Below are positions 19,172 to 30,411 of a stretch of DNA of 64,000 nucleotides, piece by piece. The position numbers were made by a program, and so were the translations under genes. The stretch's first letter is position 1. Each line of letters opens with the position of its first letter. Under the pieces are notes generated by a model. It saw nothing but the letters and a program-made list of their open reading frames with translations. It did not search any database and was not told where the DNA came from. Source of the DNA: Fonsecaea monophora (lineage: Eukaryota > Ascomycota > Eurotiomycetes > Chaetothyriales > Herpotrichiellaceae); the NCBI RefSeq assembly GCF_001642475.1, contig NW_019174040.1, positions 41,363-105,362 on the forward strand. Direction: 5' to 3'.

Positions 19172-20751
19172 ATGGTTGGTACGCAACCGCTGTGGAGCGG
19201 TCTTGCTCAAACCGCACGTTGTGAAAATGAACATTCATCCTTTGGCTCAGGTATTTTGTGCAGCCCTACATACTTCTTGCTCATCTACCACTGACTTGTC
19301 GCCATAGAGGGGCTCTCGCAGACCGAATTAGATTTCATCCTCGAGGAACGAAGACCTCACATTTTTCCCAGTTGGGGTGGACGTGCAGAACCCCCTCCTC
19401 CTACAAGCGACTCAATAGGGGGACCCTCCTGGGATGAAGGCCGGCAACGATGGCGCCGAACCCTTGAAGTTCTCGACAATGGAGAAGTGAGAGTGAGAAG
19501 TAAAGGCTATTCCCGACAATTGGAGCACCTCGCAGACGACCCGCAAGAACTTGATGCGGTCTGTGCCCTACGCTTCCGCCACGCAAAACATTAGGAACTT
19601 GTGCTAACCCCTCTAGGCTCTAAAACTCATCGGCCAATTCGCGCTCGCTGCTGGAAAGCTGTACTGCGACGTGTACTGCATTTCCGGTAAATCCCGTCCA
19701 CTGAGCCCAAAGCAAGTCGAAATGTCAGGTTTCTGGCTGCATGGGGGGAAATTCGTGACCTGTGCACACCTTCTACAAATACTGCCCAACATGCACGTGG
19801 ACGAGACGGTGAAGCGTTTGCTCGATCCATGTCTGGCGCAAGCACGTGTTTCGACAGCAAACCTATCAGAAAATATTGACGACGTTTGTAAGCAACAGAT
19901 GAGCGGATAAATGTGTCATACATTGCTAACTTTCTCAAGCCGGGCCTTTGTACCCTGTTCGCTTGTCGACCGTCTGCAGAGCCTCAGACCTTGCCGTCTT
20001 TGTCTTGAACCCTCAAGCCGCTGAAAACAAGCACATACCTTTTCCTCCCACACACTCCATCGACCCTGGCCTGTTACAACCACTATCTTTCGGTCATAAC
20101 ATGTTGACCACGGACTACTTCGCCGCATATTATCCGAGGAAGAAAGTGGATACACGTGACTCGCCATTGTCTGACCAGCTCAAACGCAAGTCAAAAGCAC
20201 TAAACATCATCGATGCTTGCGAATTCATGGGGCACGAAGTCAGAAATTCCCACGTCCCCCAGACACTCCTGGACCCGCCACCTGCAAGTCTTTGCCCCAG
20301 CCCTTCAAAGTCGCTCTATACTGACTTGCCCTCTAGAATTATGATTATACCTTCATATCGGAAACTCGAAGCATAGCCGTTGGTAGGGTCATTGCGAAAC
20401 AGAACGGGAGTTCTCCCGCACTTTGGTACAAAGATGGCAAGCTCACCGAGAATTGGGATTGCGATATTCCTGGCTTCTGGGGATGCAGTGGAGGGATGAT
20501 GTGCAGAATCGAGAAGAACTCTGGTGTTTGGGGAGCTCGTGTCGTTGGAATATGTGAGTCCATGCCCGTATCTGAGCTGTCATCCCTGCGAAATGTAAGC
20601 AACTGACCGTTGTGTAGTTCAAGGAGAAAGCAGCAACAATCCCAAATACAACAGTGTCCTCGGATTTACCGCTGCCGGTATCGCAGAACTCCAAAAGCCC
20701 CACTTCGACAAGCACCAGATCGACCGACAGCTTACATCTCTCACCCTGTGA
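19172..20751 (+). CDS. Trypsin-fold serine peptidase-like protein
   Basis: Six exons: 19172-19250, 19308-19558, 19617-19887, 19940-20238, 20337-20553, 20618-20751; 416 residues with consistent phases. A chymotrypsin-type triad is visible: His161 in FVTCAHLL, Asp217 in ASDLAVFVL and Ser351 in WGCSGGMM, in the right order for an S1-fold enzyme. The residue before Ser is Cys rather than the usual Asp (GDSGG), so activity may be altered. The N-terminus (MVGTQPLWSGLAQTARCE) has no signal peptide, which points to an intracellular protein. The first ~120 residues are not part of the fold and may be a separate domain. Fungi keep families of such uncharacterised proteins. The junction 20238/20337 is the least certain. 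Confidence 0.75.
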
Positions 20752-21583
20752 AGGCGGTGGGATCATACCGATGAAATGCCTCCTGCGGCGCGACATTCGA
20801 CACGAAAATGGAGGTCGGTGATACTCTGAAGTTGTGACGAGAGGAGGAGTAGCCATCCAAGAACAAAAGCGCTGTTTCGAGTCTTTCCTAACCCTGCCTG
20901 GTCTTGACGAGCAATGGATCATCACAAAGGGGGAAAAAAACAAGGAAAAACGTCGGAAAAAAGAAAAAAGGAAAAAAGAAAAAAGACAAGAGAAAAGAAC
21001 AACAGGGAAAACAAGCAAAGGGGACAAAGAGAACACAGCAAATAGGAAAAGGAAAGAAAAGAAAAAAAAAGAAAAAGAGTGTTGATCTGTTGGAAAGAGA
21101 TCATACCCATCTTTCTGTCAATGCAGGAAGAAGTCATTGCCCAATAGATTGAGAATGTCCGCTTCAAGTAGACGTCGGGCCCTTGGTCCTTGCGGAGTGC
21201 GTACCAAGAAACAATTCTCCTGTATCTCCAACGAGACTGGTCATGGTCTGCGGAGTAATGGATTCCAGATACAGAGAGCTACGCAGACAAATCTTCTCCA
21301 CCTCTGCGCGATCTCGTGTTCCTCGCCTCCGAAAACAAATACGTGGTTGCAGTAAATCTCTTCATATGACCTCTAGCCCAACTATCCTGTCCCCTGATTC
21401 ATGTGTCACAGTCCTCTGAACGTGTTGCAGCAAGAGGTATTCTCATCCTCAAAAATAACCTTGACACACACACACACTTCTTGCCCCTTGTAGCCATGTC
21501 CGGCGTCCAGGCTTGTATACGGCGAGGAATCTTCTTGACTGCGCTCAGGCGGCAACACGCATTCCTGACTGCGACTCGACACC
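20752..21583. other. Convergent intergenic region
   Basis: 832 bases between the peptidase gene and the 3' end of the sugar transporter. It includes the purine-rich tract at 20926-21080. No gene recognised. Confidence 0.45.
20926..21080. repeat. A/G-rich low-complexity tract
   Basis: About 155 bases made almost wholly of A and G on the plus strand (GAAAAAAGAAAAAAGG type), strongly strand-asymmetric. Such tracts can form triplexes or bent DNA. Open frames across it encode Lys/Glu-only peptides and are not genes. Confidence 0.85.
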
Positions 21584-24214
21584 TCATGCAACCGTAGCAT
21601 CCCGAGCAGGGACCTGTCGGCCACTGCGTTGAAACTGGTAGAGCGGCTCCAAATGTTCTCCGCGCCTGAAGAGAAGGTACCGTCGCAGCGCCCAGGGAAG
21701 CACCTAACAAATAGCAGAAGTCAGAAAGAAGCAAGTTTTCGGTACAATTCATGGAGGGCCCGTCACGCACCTTTCGGATTTGATAGCTGATGAAGCGTCT
21801 CGTCGGCACCGCAAAGACGTAGTCGAGCTCTTCGAGCGTGTAGCCACTCGTGTCGGGCACGAAGAGGAACATCAAGATGAAGACAAACACGTTCATGCCA
21901 CTGCAAGGACCCTCGTCGTCAGGTGTCGTCGACGCGTCATCAGCAAGGTATTTCTTTTGTGTGAAAGACTATGTGTGCGAGGATATTTGGATGGGAGGCT
22001 TACGCGTAGAATCCAAATGCACCTGTTGCGGTGAAGGTGTTCAACATCAGGGGGAATGTCAACGATAGAGCCGAGGACAGCGCAAATGTCGCCGACACCG
22101 CCCAGCTGTTGCCGATTTCCCTGTGTGACAGTGGAAAAGCTTCGGCGGAATACACAAAGGCGACAGGTCCTGTTCAGAAAGATGGGGTCAGAAATGTGAT
22201 TGCCATCTCACGGTTCAAAACGTCGAACGGAGGAGAGAAGGCAGGGTTGGATATATATGTATATACCTTGACCGACGGAGTAGAGAGCGGTGAATGCGTA
22301 GATGAACAGGGCGATCAAGCCGACGTGTGCCTTGCTGGACTCGGGGATGTAGAAGCAGAAGCCGGCGGCAAGGAGTGTCCAGGCCATGTGTGGGAAGGTC
22401 GAGAGAAGGAGAGATCTAGAATCCCACAGGTCAATCTTCTGGGTCCTGAAGTCGCGACGAGCGGGTCATTCGTACCTTCGACCAAACCTATCAATGAGAA
22501 AGATTGCCGGGATGGCAAAGACAAAGTTGACGATCCCGTAGCCCAACGACGTCAGTAGTGCTGTGTGCTCGGAGGCGCCAGCTTGAACAAAGACAGTGGA
22601 CGAGTAAAAGGCAATGATGTTCATTCCTGTAGCAAAGACGATCAGCTTCAGAAACGGGGACTGGTTGTTTCAATAGACCAAAATTTAGAATAGGCAACCC
22701 CTTTGAAAGAGCGGAGACCTCGTTTCGTCTCATAAAATCATGGACAGCGTTCTCAACTAGGAGAGAGGCTGGAAACTCACCGCAGAATTGCTGACCCATG
22801 AACACGACCAGGGCTGCTATACCACTTCTTCGAATACGAGGGACCGTGGCGAGCTCACGGAGTCGGATGAGGTAGGTCGACGCGGCCGCCATCTCGTATT
22901 CAATGACCAGCTGAGCGTGGACGTAGTAGAGGTCGCGTGCAGCTTGTATTCTGTGCCGCCTCAGACGGCAGAGCGACTCGAACGCTTTCCTGTACCGGTT
23001 CTTTTTCATCAACCAACGAGGAGACTCTAACCGGTCTCTGTTAGCGGTGGGCCAGAAGAGCACCGTAAGGTAACTGTACCTGGACAGAAGTAGACGAGAA
23101 GGGCGAGTGGCACCGCAGGGATGAAGGCAGATCCAATCTGGAGTCTCCATGCGATTTCCCCGACTCGGTAGACGACGAGGTTGGCTGCAAAGCCGAGGAA
23201 TATCCCGAAAGCCGTCCACATCTGCCACCCCATGACCAGGGCACCTCGAATGACAGCGGGGGAGTTCTCGGCAGCGTACATGGGGATCGTCGCAGCTACT
23301 CGGAGAGAGGAGAGTCAGCCAGACTCGCACTGACATGGGGAAAACCGGGCGGCAAAATCACCTTTGAGACCCATTCCGAAACCCATCAGGAGCCTGGTGA
23401 CAAGTAGTTGATGCCAGTTCTGCGACAGCGCACCCCCAATCGGCGTCAAAATACAGAAGATGGCCGCGAGGAAAGTCGCACCACGGCGGCCAAGAAGGTT
23501 GTTGAACGGGTCAGACAGCCAGCATCCACTTCACCATGTCAGTACATCCTGCTGGGTCATGGAGCGTCCAACAACTCACAGGAAAGCAGAGGAGATATAA
23601 GGAGCAGCGTTTACCAGGCCGACCAGCCAAAAGTCCCTATTGGAGCCAGATGCGATGCCAAACTCGACCGGAAACGTCAGATTGGCGCCATTCGACCCCG
23701 TCTGGTCCCAGCCCCTTTTGGTGCGTCAGCCTTGTGGTGCCCAGTGCTGGACTTTTTGCTGTAGGACCTACTGTACTGCCGCCCCGATGGAGCAGACAAA
23801 CACGGTTGCGTACAGAGCGAATGGATGAGTCCACCTGTGCTTGACTTCGTGTTGGAGCGCCTCGAGCTCGTCGATGTCGAGTTCTTCGATTTCTTCCAAC
23901 GGCACCGCTTCCTGGGCGACATAGGCACCTTTCTTCAGGACGGGAAGTATGTCGAGGAGATCCTTGTCCGTGGCAAAGCGCTCGACTTGGTGCATCAGAT
24001 CGTCTTTTGAAATTCCGGCCAGAGGATTGACCAGCCTGTATACATAGGGTCAGCGATTGATCACCAAGCAACTTCCATTGTCATGGGCGTCGCCATACCT
24101 CGCTGTGCTATTGTCCCTGATTGTTTCGAGCGCAATATGTCCTGCAGATGGGGTACGCCCCTTCTCATCGTGAGAGGCCTGCTCGACCTTCTCGGACGGA
24201 AGCTTTTCGGCCAT
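21584..24214 (-). CDS. MFS sugar transporter
   Basis: Proton-coupled sugar or polyol uptake at the plasma membrane, sugar-porter family. Eleven exons on the minus strand: 24214-24099, 24035-23772, 23714-23580, 23528-23362, 23295-23080, 23026-22781, 22626-22476, 22415-22267, 22169-22004, 21900-21771, 21703-21584; 619 residues. Signatures in order: GWDQTGSNGA in TM1, LLGRRG after TM2, ESPRW after TM6, GQQFCGGMNIIAFYSS in TM7, DRFGRR between TM8 and TM9, and PDTSGYTLEELD after TM12. A hydrophilic N-terminus of ~120 residues precedes TM1. The substrate cannot be read from sequence. The position next to an oxidoreductase and a Zn2Cys6 gene suggests a catabolic cluster. A CGG-palindrome site lies ~520 bases upstream. 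Confidence 0.92.
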
Positions 24215-25458
24215 TTTGAAGTGCAACTATCTAAAAGATGAATAAACCCACAACGAGCTCTGTTGCCAGGAGAATGTCGTTTGGTAGAAGAACAGTCATG
24301 GGCCTGGGCGGGACAGAGAGCGCACTTATGTTTGTTGGGCATCTTTTGGTGGCTGATCCAAACCAAGCATACCTGCCTTTTCCAAACCGGCTCTGTCAAT
24401 TTCCAGCCGGTCGGATAGTCCAGACCCCACGGGGTAGAACGGCTGGGGGTTGCGTGAGATTTCTGGCCATGTCGGAGGAACTCCGTATTGAGTACCAGAC
24501 ACGGGTCTTGGTGAAAGAGAATTCGTCACCTTAGTGCCACACTCACGATAGCTGAAGTGAGTAGCGCCTGACATCTTGTCATGGAGTGGTCCTCCTTGGC
24601 GAGCGTCCACGAGTATGAGTACTATATGACTAGAGCTGTTACGGGCTAGGGTACCCACAAGCGAACAGCCCCAGTTAATCAGCCTTGCGGGGGCTTGACG
24701 AACAAGGCAATATGCATGCTCCTACGTTTGGCTTAGCGGCGGTCTGAGTTTCCCCACAGGCGGTCCGCCGGTGCCGCTTTACAAAGCCTCCGGGGTCAAG
24801 TGGGGTTTACTATTTCATTGCATCCCAGACCTCTCCATACCGCACGACGAAAACTCCGCAACCTCGCCTGCCACTTGTTTCTCCTCCAAAGACGGCAAGA
24901 GTATTTTTTGGAATTATTGGCGGCGGCATGGACGTAAGAGCCGCTGCCAACATTAGCTCATTTACTCCTAGGCGAAGTGATCGAGTGGGTTTGTTCATGG
25001 ATGGAAAGATCATGCCATTTTTCGGTTACCGTCGGTGCTGGATGTATGTCTCTAATTCAAGGAGAGGTGGCCCCGACTGCCCTATGTGCCTGGTGGCGCC
25101 TTGACCTGAGTTCCTGGCCACGGGATTAACAGCAGTCCGCCGCCTGTGACTATTGTCGCCACAGCTAGTCAATTTCCCCGCCGAATTTTCGACAGCTCGT
25201 GATGCACCCTTAGGGGGTGAAGGGTAGGCTGCCAGAGCTTTACTTTGCGTGGTCTCTCGGTTTCCTGACAGTCGAATCTCACCGTGTCAACGCGGTGGCA
25301 ACACACTTGAGGAGAACCTTCCAATACTAGGCTCGTTGTGCTGGAGATCGAGACATTATGCCAGGGTCGAAATGGCGGTCAGAAATACAGAGTGGAACAG
25401 ATCTAGAGCATATCATACGGTGTGAAGAGCTTTACATAGAGCTATGATTGAGCGACTG
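24215..25458. other. Upstream region of the sugar transporter
   Basis: 1.2 kb with no recognised gene, between the transporter start and the 3' end of the oxidoreductase (both minus strand). It holds the CGG-rich site at 24733-24769 and a partial match (TCCGCCGCC) near 25136-25144, so it is most likely an extended promoter. Confidence 0.5.
24733..24769. promoter_or_regulatory. CGG-rich element shared with 13039-13066
   Basis: TTAGCGGCGG at 24733-24742 is followed 16 bases later by the palindrome GGCGGTCCGCC at 24759-24769. The 10-mer is identical to that at 13039-13048, and the palindrome differs only in its central base. Paired inverted CGG triplets are the usual target of Zn2Cys6 dimers. 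It lies ~520-550 bases upstream of the transporter start. Confidence 0.55.
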
Positions 25459-26920
25459 TCACTTTTCGCGAAACTGCTGACTTGACTTCTCGCTCTCATC
25501 TCGAATTCTCCACGTGAACTCGTAGGTCTTGCATGCATCCTCGTATGATGACAGGATTCCGTCCGAGGGAGCTACAAAGCCCTGTTCTTCGCTCCTGGCA
25601 TTTTTTACAGCTTCCGGACAAGGAGCAGCACCGAGGGAACCTAGCAAGCCTGCGAACTCCGAATAGAACGGGTCGTCATTGATGAAGGTGAACGATTCTT
25701 CTTGTTCCGAAATCGGGGTTCTACAAGAGTTCAATGTCAGCTGTTGTACAACTCCTCAAGCCTCATCAGAGCTCATCCGAGCTCAGGATCCTGTACGAAT
25801 CATGCTTTGGAAGTCATTTCGTGAAATCTCGTATACGGCAACTTACCTCACGTAAAGAGTGGGAGCGCTGTATAGGTCAACTAGACGAAGCTGGAAGCCA
25901 TCCCCAGCAACGACGATCTCATTCGAGTACCGAATACCATGCAGTGCGACGATGTGCATAAGCGATCCAACCGCTCCGCCCTGATATTTCCTGCTTTCTA
26001 TCAGCCGGGTGCCGCATGAAAGTTGAGAGGTTCCTCTACTCGAGCACATACCAGAATGCCGCAGTCACGCGAGGAATTCGTTCCTCGGTTGGTATTTGCG
26101 ACTCGTCCACAAGCATGCTAGAGAGCTGTCCAGCCGGCTCATAGTGCTCCAGTGCGCAAGCTCTGACCGTGGCGAGGTCAACCTCTCCACCAAGATATCG
26201 GCAGAGGTCACAAAAATGTGTTGCTTGCTCGACAATGGGGCCACACTGCTTCGCCTTGTTCCACCAGTCCGTCTTTCTCACTCTCGAGTAAGCCATGCTA
26301 TATCGAGCATTTACAGCCATTACCTTGACGTTGTTGTCGTGGAGAATAGACATGGCTTTCTGCACAACCTTGAGATACCGAAGCATATAGCCGACTGCGA
26401 CATTATTTCCTGATTGTTGAAGTATTTTGGCAACCGGCCAAACTTCGAGAGGTCGGGCAGTTGAAACAGGCTTCTCAACAAACAGTGCCGGGGCAGAACC
26501 AAACGCAGAAACGACTTGTACCTCAAGATCACGACCATGCTGCATGGTTCCTCGAAAATGAGGTGGTGTAGCCAGCAGTATGAGATCCGGATTAATCTTC
26601 ATGTGCGCCAACTTCTCCTGGGCCTCCTGTAGAGTGAAGAAATGTTTTGTATTTGCATAGCATGTCGCTGCTGCCGACGTGGACTTCTGGGAGAGAACTT
26701 GTTTGACACGTTCTGCAGAAGGATCGATAATTCCAATGACATCGAGTCTCGCACCCAGATATGCTTCGATCCGTAATGAGTGATTCCAAAGAACGTTGTC
26801 ATTGCCGAAAGTGATGTTTCCCTATATGCAAAGCTCTCAGTCTCCTCTCCCAATAACAAATGACGCTCTACATACTGCCCCGATAAACAGAACACCGAAT
26901 TTCCTGCCAAGGGCTGCCAT
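25459..26920 (-). CDS. Gfo/Idh/MocA-family oxidoreductase
   Basis: NAD(P)-dependent dehydrogenase or related enzyme acting on sugars, inositols or their derivatives; probably cytosolic. Four exons on the minus strand: 26920-26876, 26821-26052, 25990-25847, 25720-25459; 406 residues. The Rossmann motif is GAGNITFG at 14-21, formed across the first splice junction. The family EKP motif follows near residue 132 (FVEKPVS), with a C-terminal-domain pattern GPIVEQATHFCDLCRYLGGEV-like around 205-225. It is divergent from the Zn2Cys6 gene 311 bases away and downstream of nothing on its own strand, so the pair may be a regulator-target unit. The substrate is unknown. Confidence 0.9.
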
Positions 26921-27231
26921 GCTGGGCCTGTTTCGGGCCAACCTGTTCGAATCACGTTGTAGACCAGGAGGTAACAGAGGTTGGATAACCGTGATCTGAT
27001 AGCATTAAAACCGGAAAATACCAATGCCGAGGCCGGGTAGAAATCGATGGTCCGGACATGTTGATTTACCGGGCCAAGACTCGTGGGGGAAACTCGAACT
27101 TGGGGCGATATCACGTTGTCTGGACGAGGGACAACTTTGTTCCCCATCCTTGAGTCTTCCAACCGGTCCTGAAACAATAACGCCGGCCCCTTCGGACTGG
27201 ACAGTCAGCGCAGGCAGTACCACAATCAACC
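26921..27231. promoter_or_regulatory. Divergent promoter, oxidoreductase / Zn2Cys6 regulator
   Basis: 311 bases. It contains several CCGG-type elements (AAACCGGAAAA, GGTCCGGAC, TACCGGGCC), but not the GGCGGWCCGCC palindrome found elsewhere in the window. Confidence 0.5.
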
Positions 27232-29753
27232 ATGGAACCAGCCCCTCGGCGCAGGCTCAAAGCGTGCCGGACTTGCCGGCGACAAAAAATGAGGTGTACA
27301 GGAAGCCCGGAGTCACCTTGCCCACGTTGTATCAATGCAGGCCTCCCTTGTGTTTTTGAAGACAGAAAGGCAACGGCGAACGGTATCGTGGGAGGGGCAC
27401 AGAAGAGAAAGCATGTCCAATGGCCCCAACCAACTGTAGTCGTACCACGCTGACTCTGTCTTTCCTGCTAGACTGGTAGAATTGGAAGATGAGATCCAGA
27501 AGTTGAGACGAGAGCTCAAGTCTGTTTCACAGGCTGCAAAAGGGGTCCCGGCTGATGATTCGAATTCTCTACGGAGTCCAGAATTGTCCAGGCCTCCCGT
27601 CAATGACAGCGACTCGCTTCCAAATGAAGACACTCAGCCTATCATCTCGCAGTCTTTCACCCCTACACAGGGCGAAAAGCAAGATCACACAACGGACATT
27701 TCTAGATCTGACCGATTGCTCAACATCGAGCAACCTACTCCATCAGCTTCAGCGTTCAATGTCTCTCCTGTGGTCCAGGACAATGGCCGAACCGGGCACG
27801 AGCGACAGAGTTCTGAAGCAGAGCCCGACATTGACTACATGCATTATCAGCACTTGAATGCTCCAGTTACCGCCGTTCAGTCCATGGGATCCACGTCTCC
27901 TGACTCAGAAAAGGTTCTTCATTCAGCGGGCCTCGACGATGGCAGCATCCATTATGGTCAAACCTCGCAGGCATTGACAGAGGCATTGACACCTCCATCT
28001 GTTGAAACATCAGACGTCGTGTTGGACATCTTCAAGGATGAGTCCCAGGCACGACTGCTCTTCGCATCGTAAGCATGCCGTGCTCCTTCGGGAAGAGATG
28101 CCGCCATTGACCTTTTCCTGACTTAGCTATTTTGAAGGGGGTAATCCTTATCTTCCCATGTTCGATCCCATCGTGGATACCTTCGACTCTATCCGAGCCC
28201 GTTCGCCTTTTTGCCTGATTGCAATTCTATTCATCGCGCTGAAACAGAAATCAGGGATCGTGCACAAAGTCACCACGGACCTGCAGAAAACAGTGCGAGA
28301 AGCTTGTCTACAAGAGGCTCGTCGCCAGGTATGCGACAGTATCTTCGAGAGTCCCACGCTCGAGAGTGTGCAGGCAATGACGCTGCTGGCAGCAAATGCG
28401 GAGAAGAGTTGGTTCGCAATTGGACATGCTCACGAAATGGCCCTGGAATTGGGCTTGGACTCTGCACTTGATGAGTTGCTCAGTGCAGGCTCCTTGACAA
28501 CTGATCGAGCACACTTCCACAGTGGCAGTCGCAGAGCCCGTACGTGGCTCATCTTATATCACATTGAGCGCGAGCTTGCGGTCGGGACTGCAAGGAAACC
28601 ACGCATTCGTCAACTTGACACGGCGTCACTGAGGCATTATCTGGATCTGCCTGTCTCCTATCCCAGTGATATGAGATTCGTAGCTACTATCGAGATTGTG
28701 CAACTTCGCGGTGAGTGATGGCGTTTATTCCCACAATGAGCTATCTGACACGCTTCTCTAGCTGATATCCAGCGCCAAATCGAAACTACCACTTCACTAC
28801 CTGCCATTTCTGAGAGCGCGCCACGAGAATTCGAACAGAAGGCTCAAGAATGGTTCCAGTACTGGGATGGCCGGTTCAAAGGTATTCTCACTCCACTCTA
28901 CGGGATTAGACGGACTCTTTGGCTCTGTCATCCTTATCACTGCGTGGAAGCCTCGTTTTGATGCACTGACGTGGTTTAGCATACAATGTGACCGAGGACT
29001 CGCTTAATCGAATCAGCCTACGGACCCAGAAGAACTATTCAGCCATCACAATCTGCTGTACCATCCTTGGTAGATTACACAAGAACACAGACACACACAT
29101 GCTGCCGACCATGGATGAAATTGTCCGTCGAACTGCTGAGACCGTATCCGATCAGCTCTGTCTCATCGAACACTCGAGATCCTACAGATGGCATTTCCGA
29201 TGGGCACCTACGTATTCCGCCCTGATGCTCACATTCGTATGTCAGTATTGGCCGAAAATCCTTTCCTTCTCTTGCTTTGGAGAGTTCTGATGGCCCAGCA
29301 GTAGTTCTCGCCCTTCAACTCGCGCATCGCTGGCCGACGTATTTGGACAAATCTCGGACAGAGAGACAGGTCAGGTCCGTCATTGGCCTGTTGGAGACAC
29401 ATCCCTACCAAAACCTAGCATTTCAGGTCAAGAGCATGCTTGACAGATCAGCAGATGAGCATTTATCGTCGCGACGACGTAATTCGACCATGTCAGGCGA
29501 GTACTCGAGGCAAAATGCATCATCGCAGATCAGCAGACAACATAATCCTCCGCCCGAGAACAATGCACCAGCTAGAATTGACGACGACAGTGGTATTCTA
29601 CCGAGCAACCAATGCAGGGAGACTTCAGTTGTCGAAGCCGAGAATCTGGACTGGCTCTCTGGGGGTTCGATTCTTGAAAACTGGACCCTGCTCGAGCTGG
29701 GGAACTCGTCGCCATACGATATGTCTATGTTCAGTGGGGTAGGAGCAATATAG
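27232..29753 (+). CDS. Zn2Cys6 transcription factor
   Basis: Six exons: 27232-27382, 27480-28068, 28127-28710, 28762-28881, 28980-29236, 29283-29753; 723 residues. The zinc cluster has Cys12, 15, 22, 30, 33 and 40 (C-x2-C-x6-C-x7-C-x2-C-x6-C). A coiled-coil dimerisation helix follows directly (ELEDEIQKLRREL). The middle homology region begins near SYFEGGNPYLPMFDP, as in regulators of carbon catabolism. The C-terminus is Ser/Asn-rich and acidic, a possible activation domain. At exon 2 I use the second of two AG acceptors (27477-27479); the first gives an immediate stop. It is divergent from the Gfo/Idh-type oxidoreductase and 3 kb from the sugar transporter, which makes it the natural candidate for their pathway regulator. 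Confidence 0.92.
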
Positions 29754-30411
29754 AAGCGCATATTGATGCTCTGGCCCACATGAGACACGCTTAGCCTTCT
29801 GATATATACGCACGCACAGACAGGGGCCACAACCTCTACCAGGCACATTGAGATTCCGGATCCTGGAGTCCTTCCCCCAAATCTCGGCGGCAGCCTTGTT
29901 CAGCCTCGTCACAAGACCAGCTGCAATTGGACTTGGTTCTTTTTATAGTTTGGTGTCGTGCAGTACCGTATGGTTTGTTGATTTTGAAAGATCGATATAG
30001 GCTCTCAAGTCGATAGGATTCATGCCTATGTCGGAGTGGTTATATTGCACAATGATGTATGTAGGGTGGTTTGTCAACACACGGATTGCGCCGTTGGAAG
30101 GTTTGCGGAGCCTCGGCGGCAACTTTAACTTGCGTGGTGCGAATACGTCACTCGATTCGCTGGGCGTCGTGGGTGCGCCGTAAATAGTGAGGAGGCGGCA
30201 ACACTCAACATGTAACCCGGATTCCAAAACTCCCTGCACCGACATTTCATCCGTCCCAACTGCACTCCCTGGGGAGTTACTGTGCTTGAACAACTTGGTC
30301 ACGCTGTGGCAGCTTGATCTCCTTGTATCGCATTTTCCCTCATGGCTCCCGCTTGATTGTGCGCCGCAGCCCCCCCAAGGAGCAGCGTGACTTCGATGCG
30401 CTGCCTAGCAA
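29754..30411. other. Intergenic region upstream of the SMP-domain gene
   Basis: 658 bases between two plus-strand genes. The 3' UTR and promoter must lie here; nothing else recognised. Confidence 0.45.

Noticed and set aside
20834..21152. Lys/Glu-rich open frames in the purine tract
   Set aside because: They are produced by the simple A/G repeat and encode only low-complexity peptide.
27471..27479. First AG (end of GCTAG) as the acceptor of intron 1 in the second Zn2Cys6 gene
   Set aside because: It leads straight into an in-frame TAG; the next AG, eight bases later, restores the coiled-coil frame.
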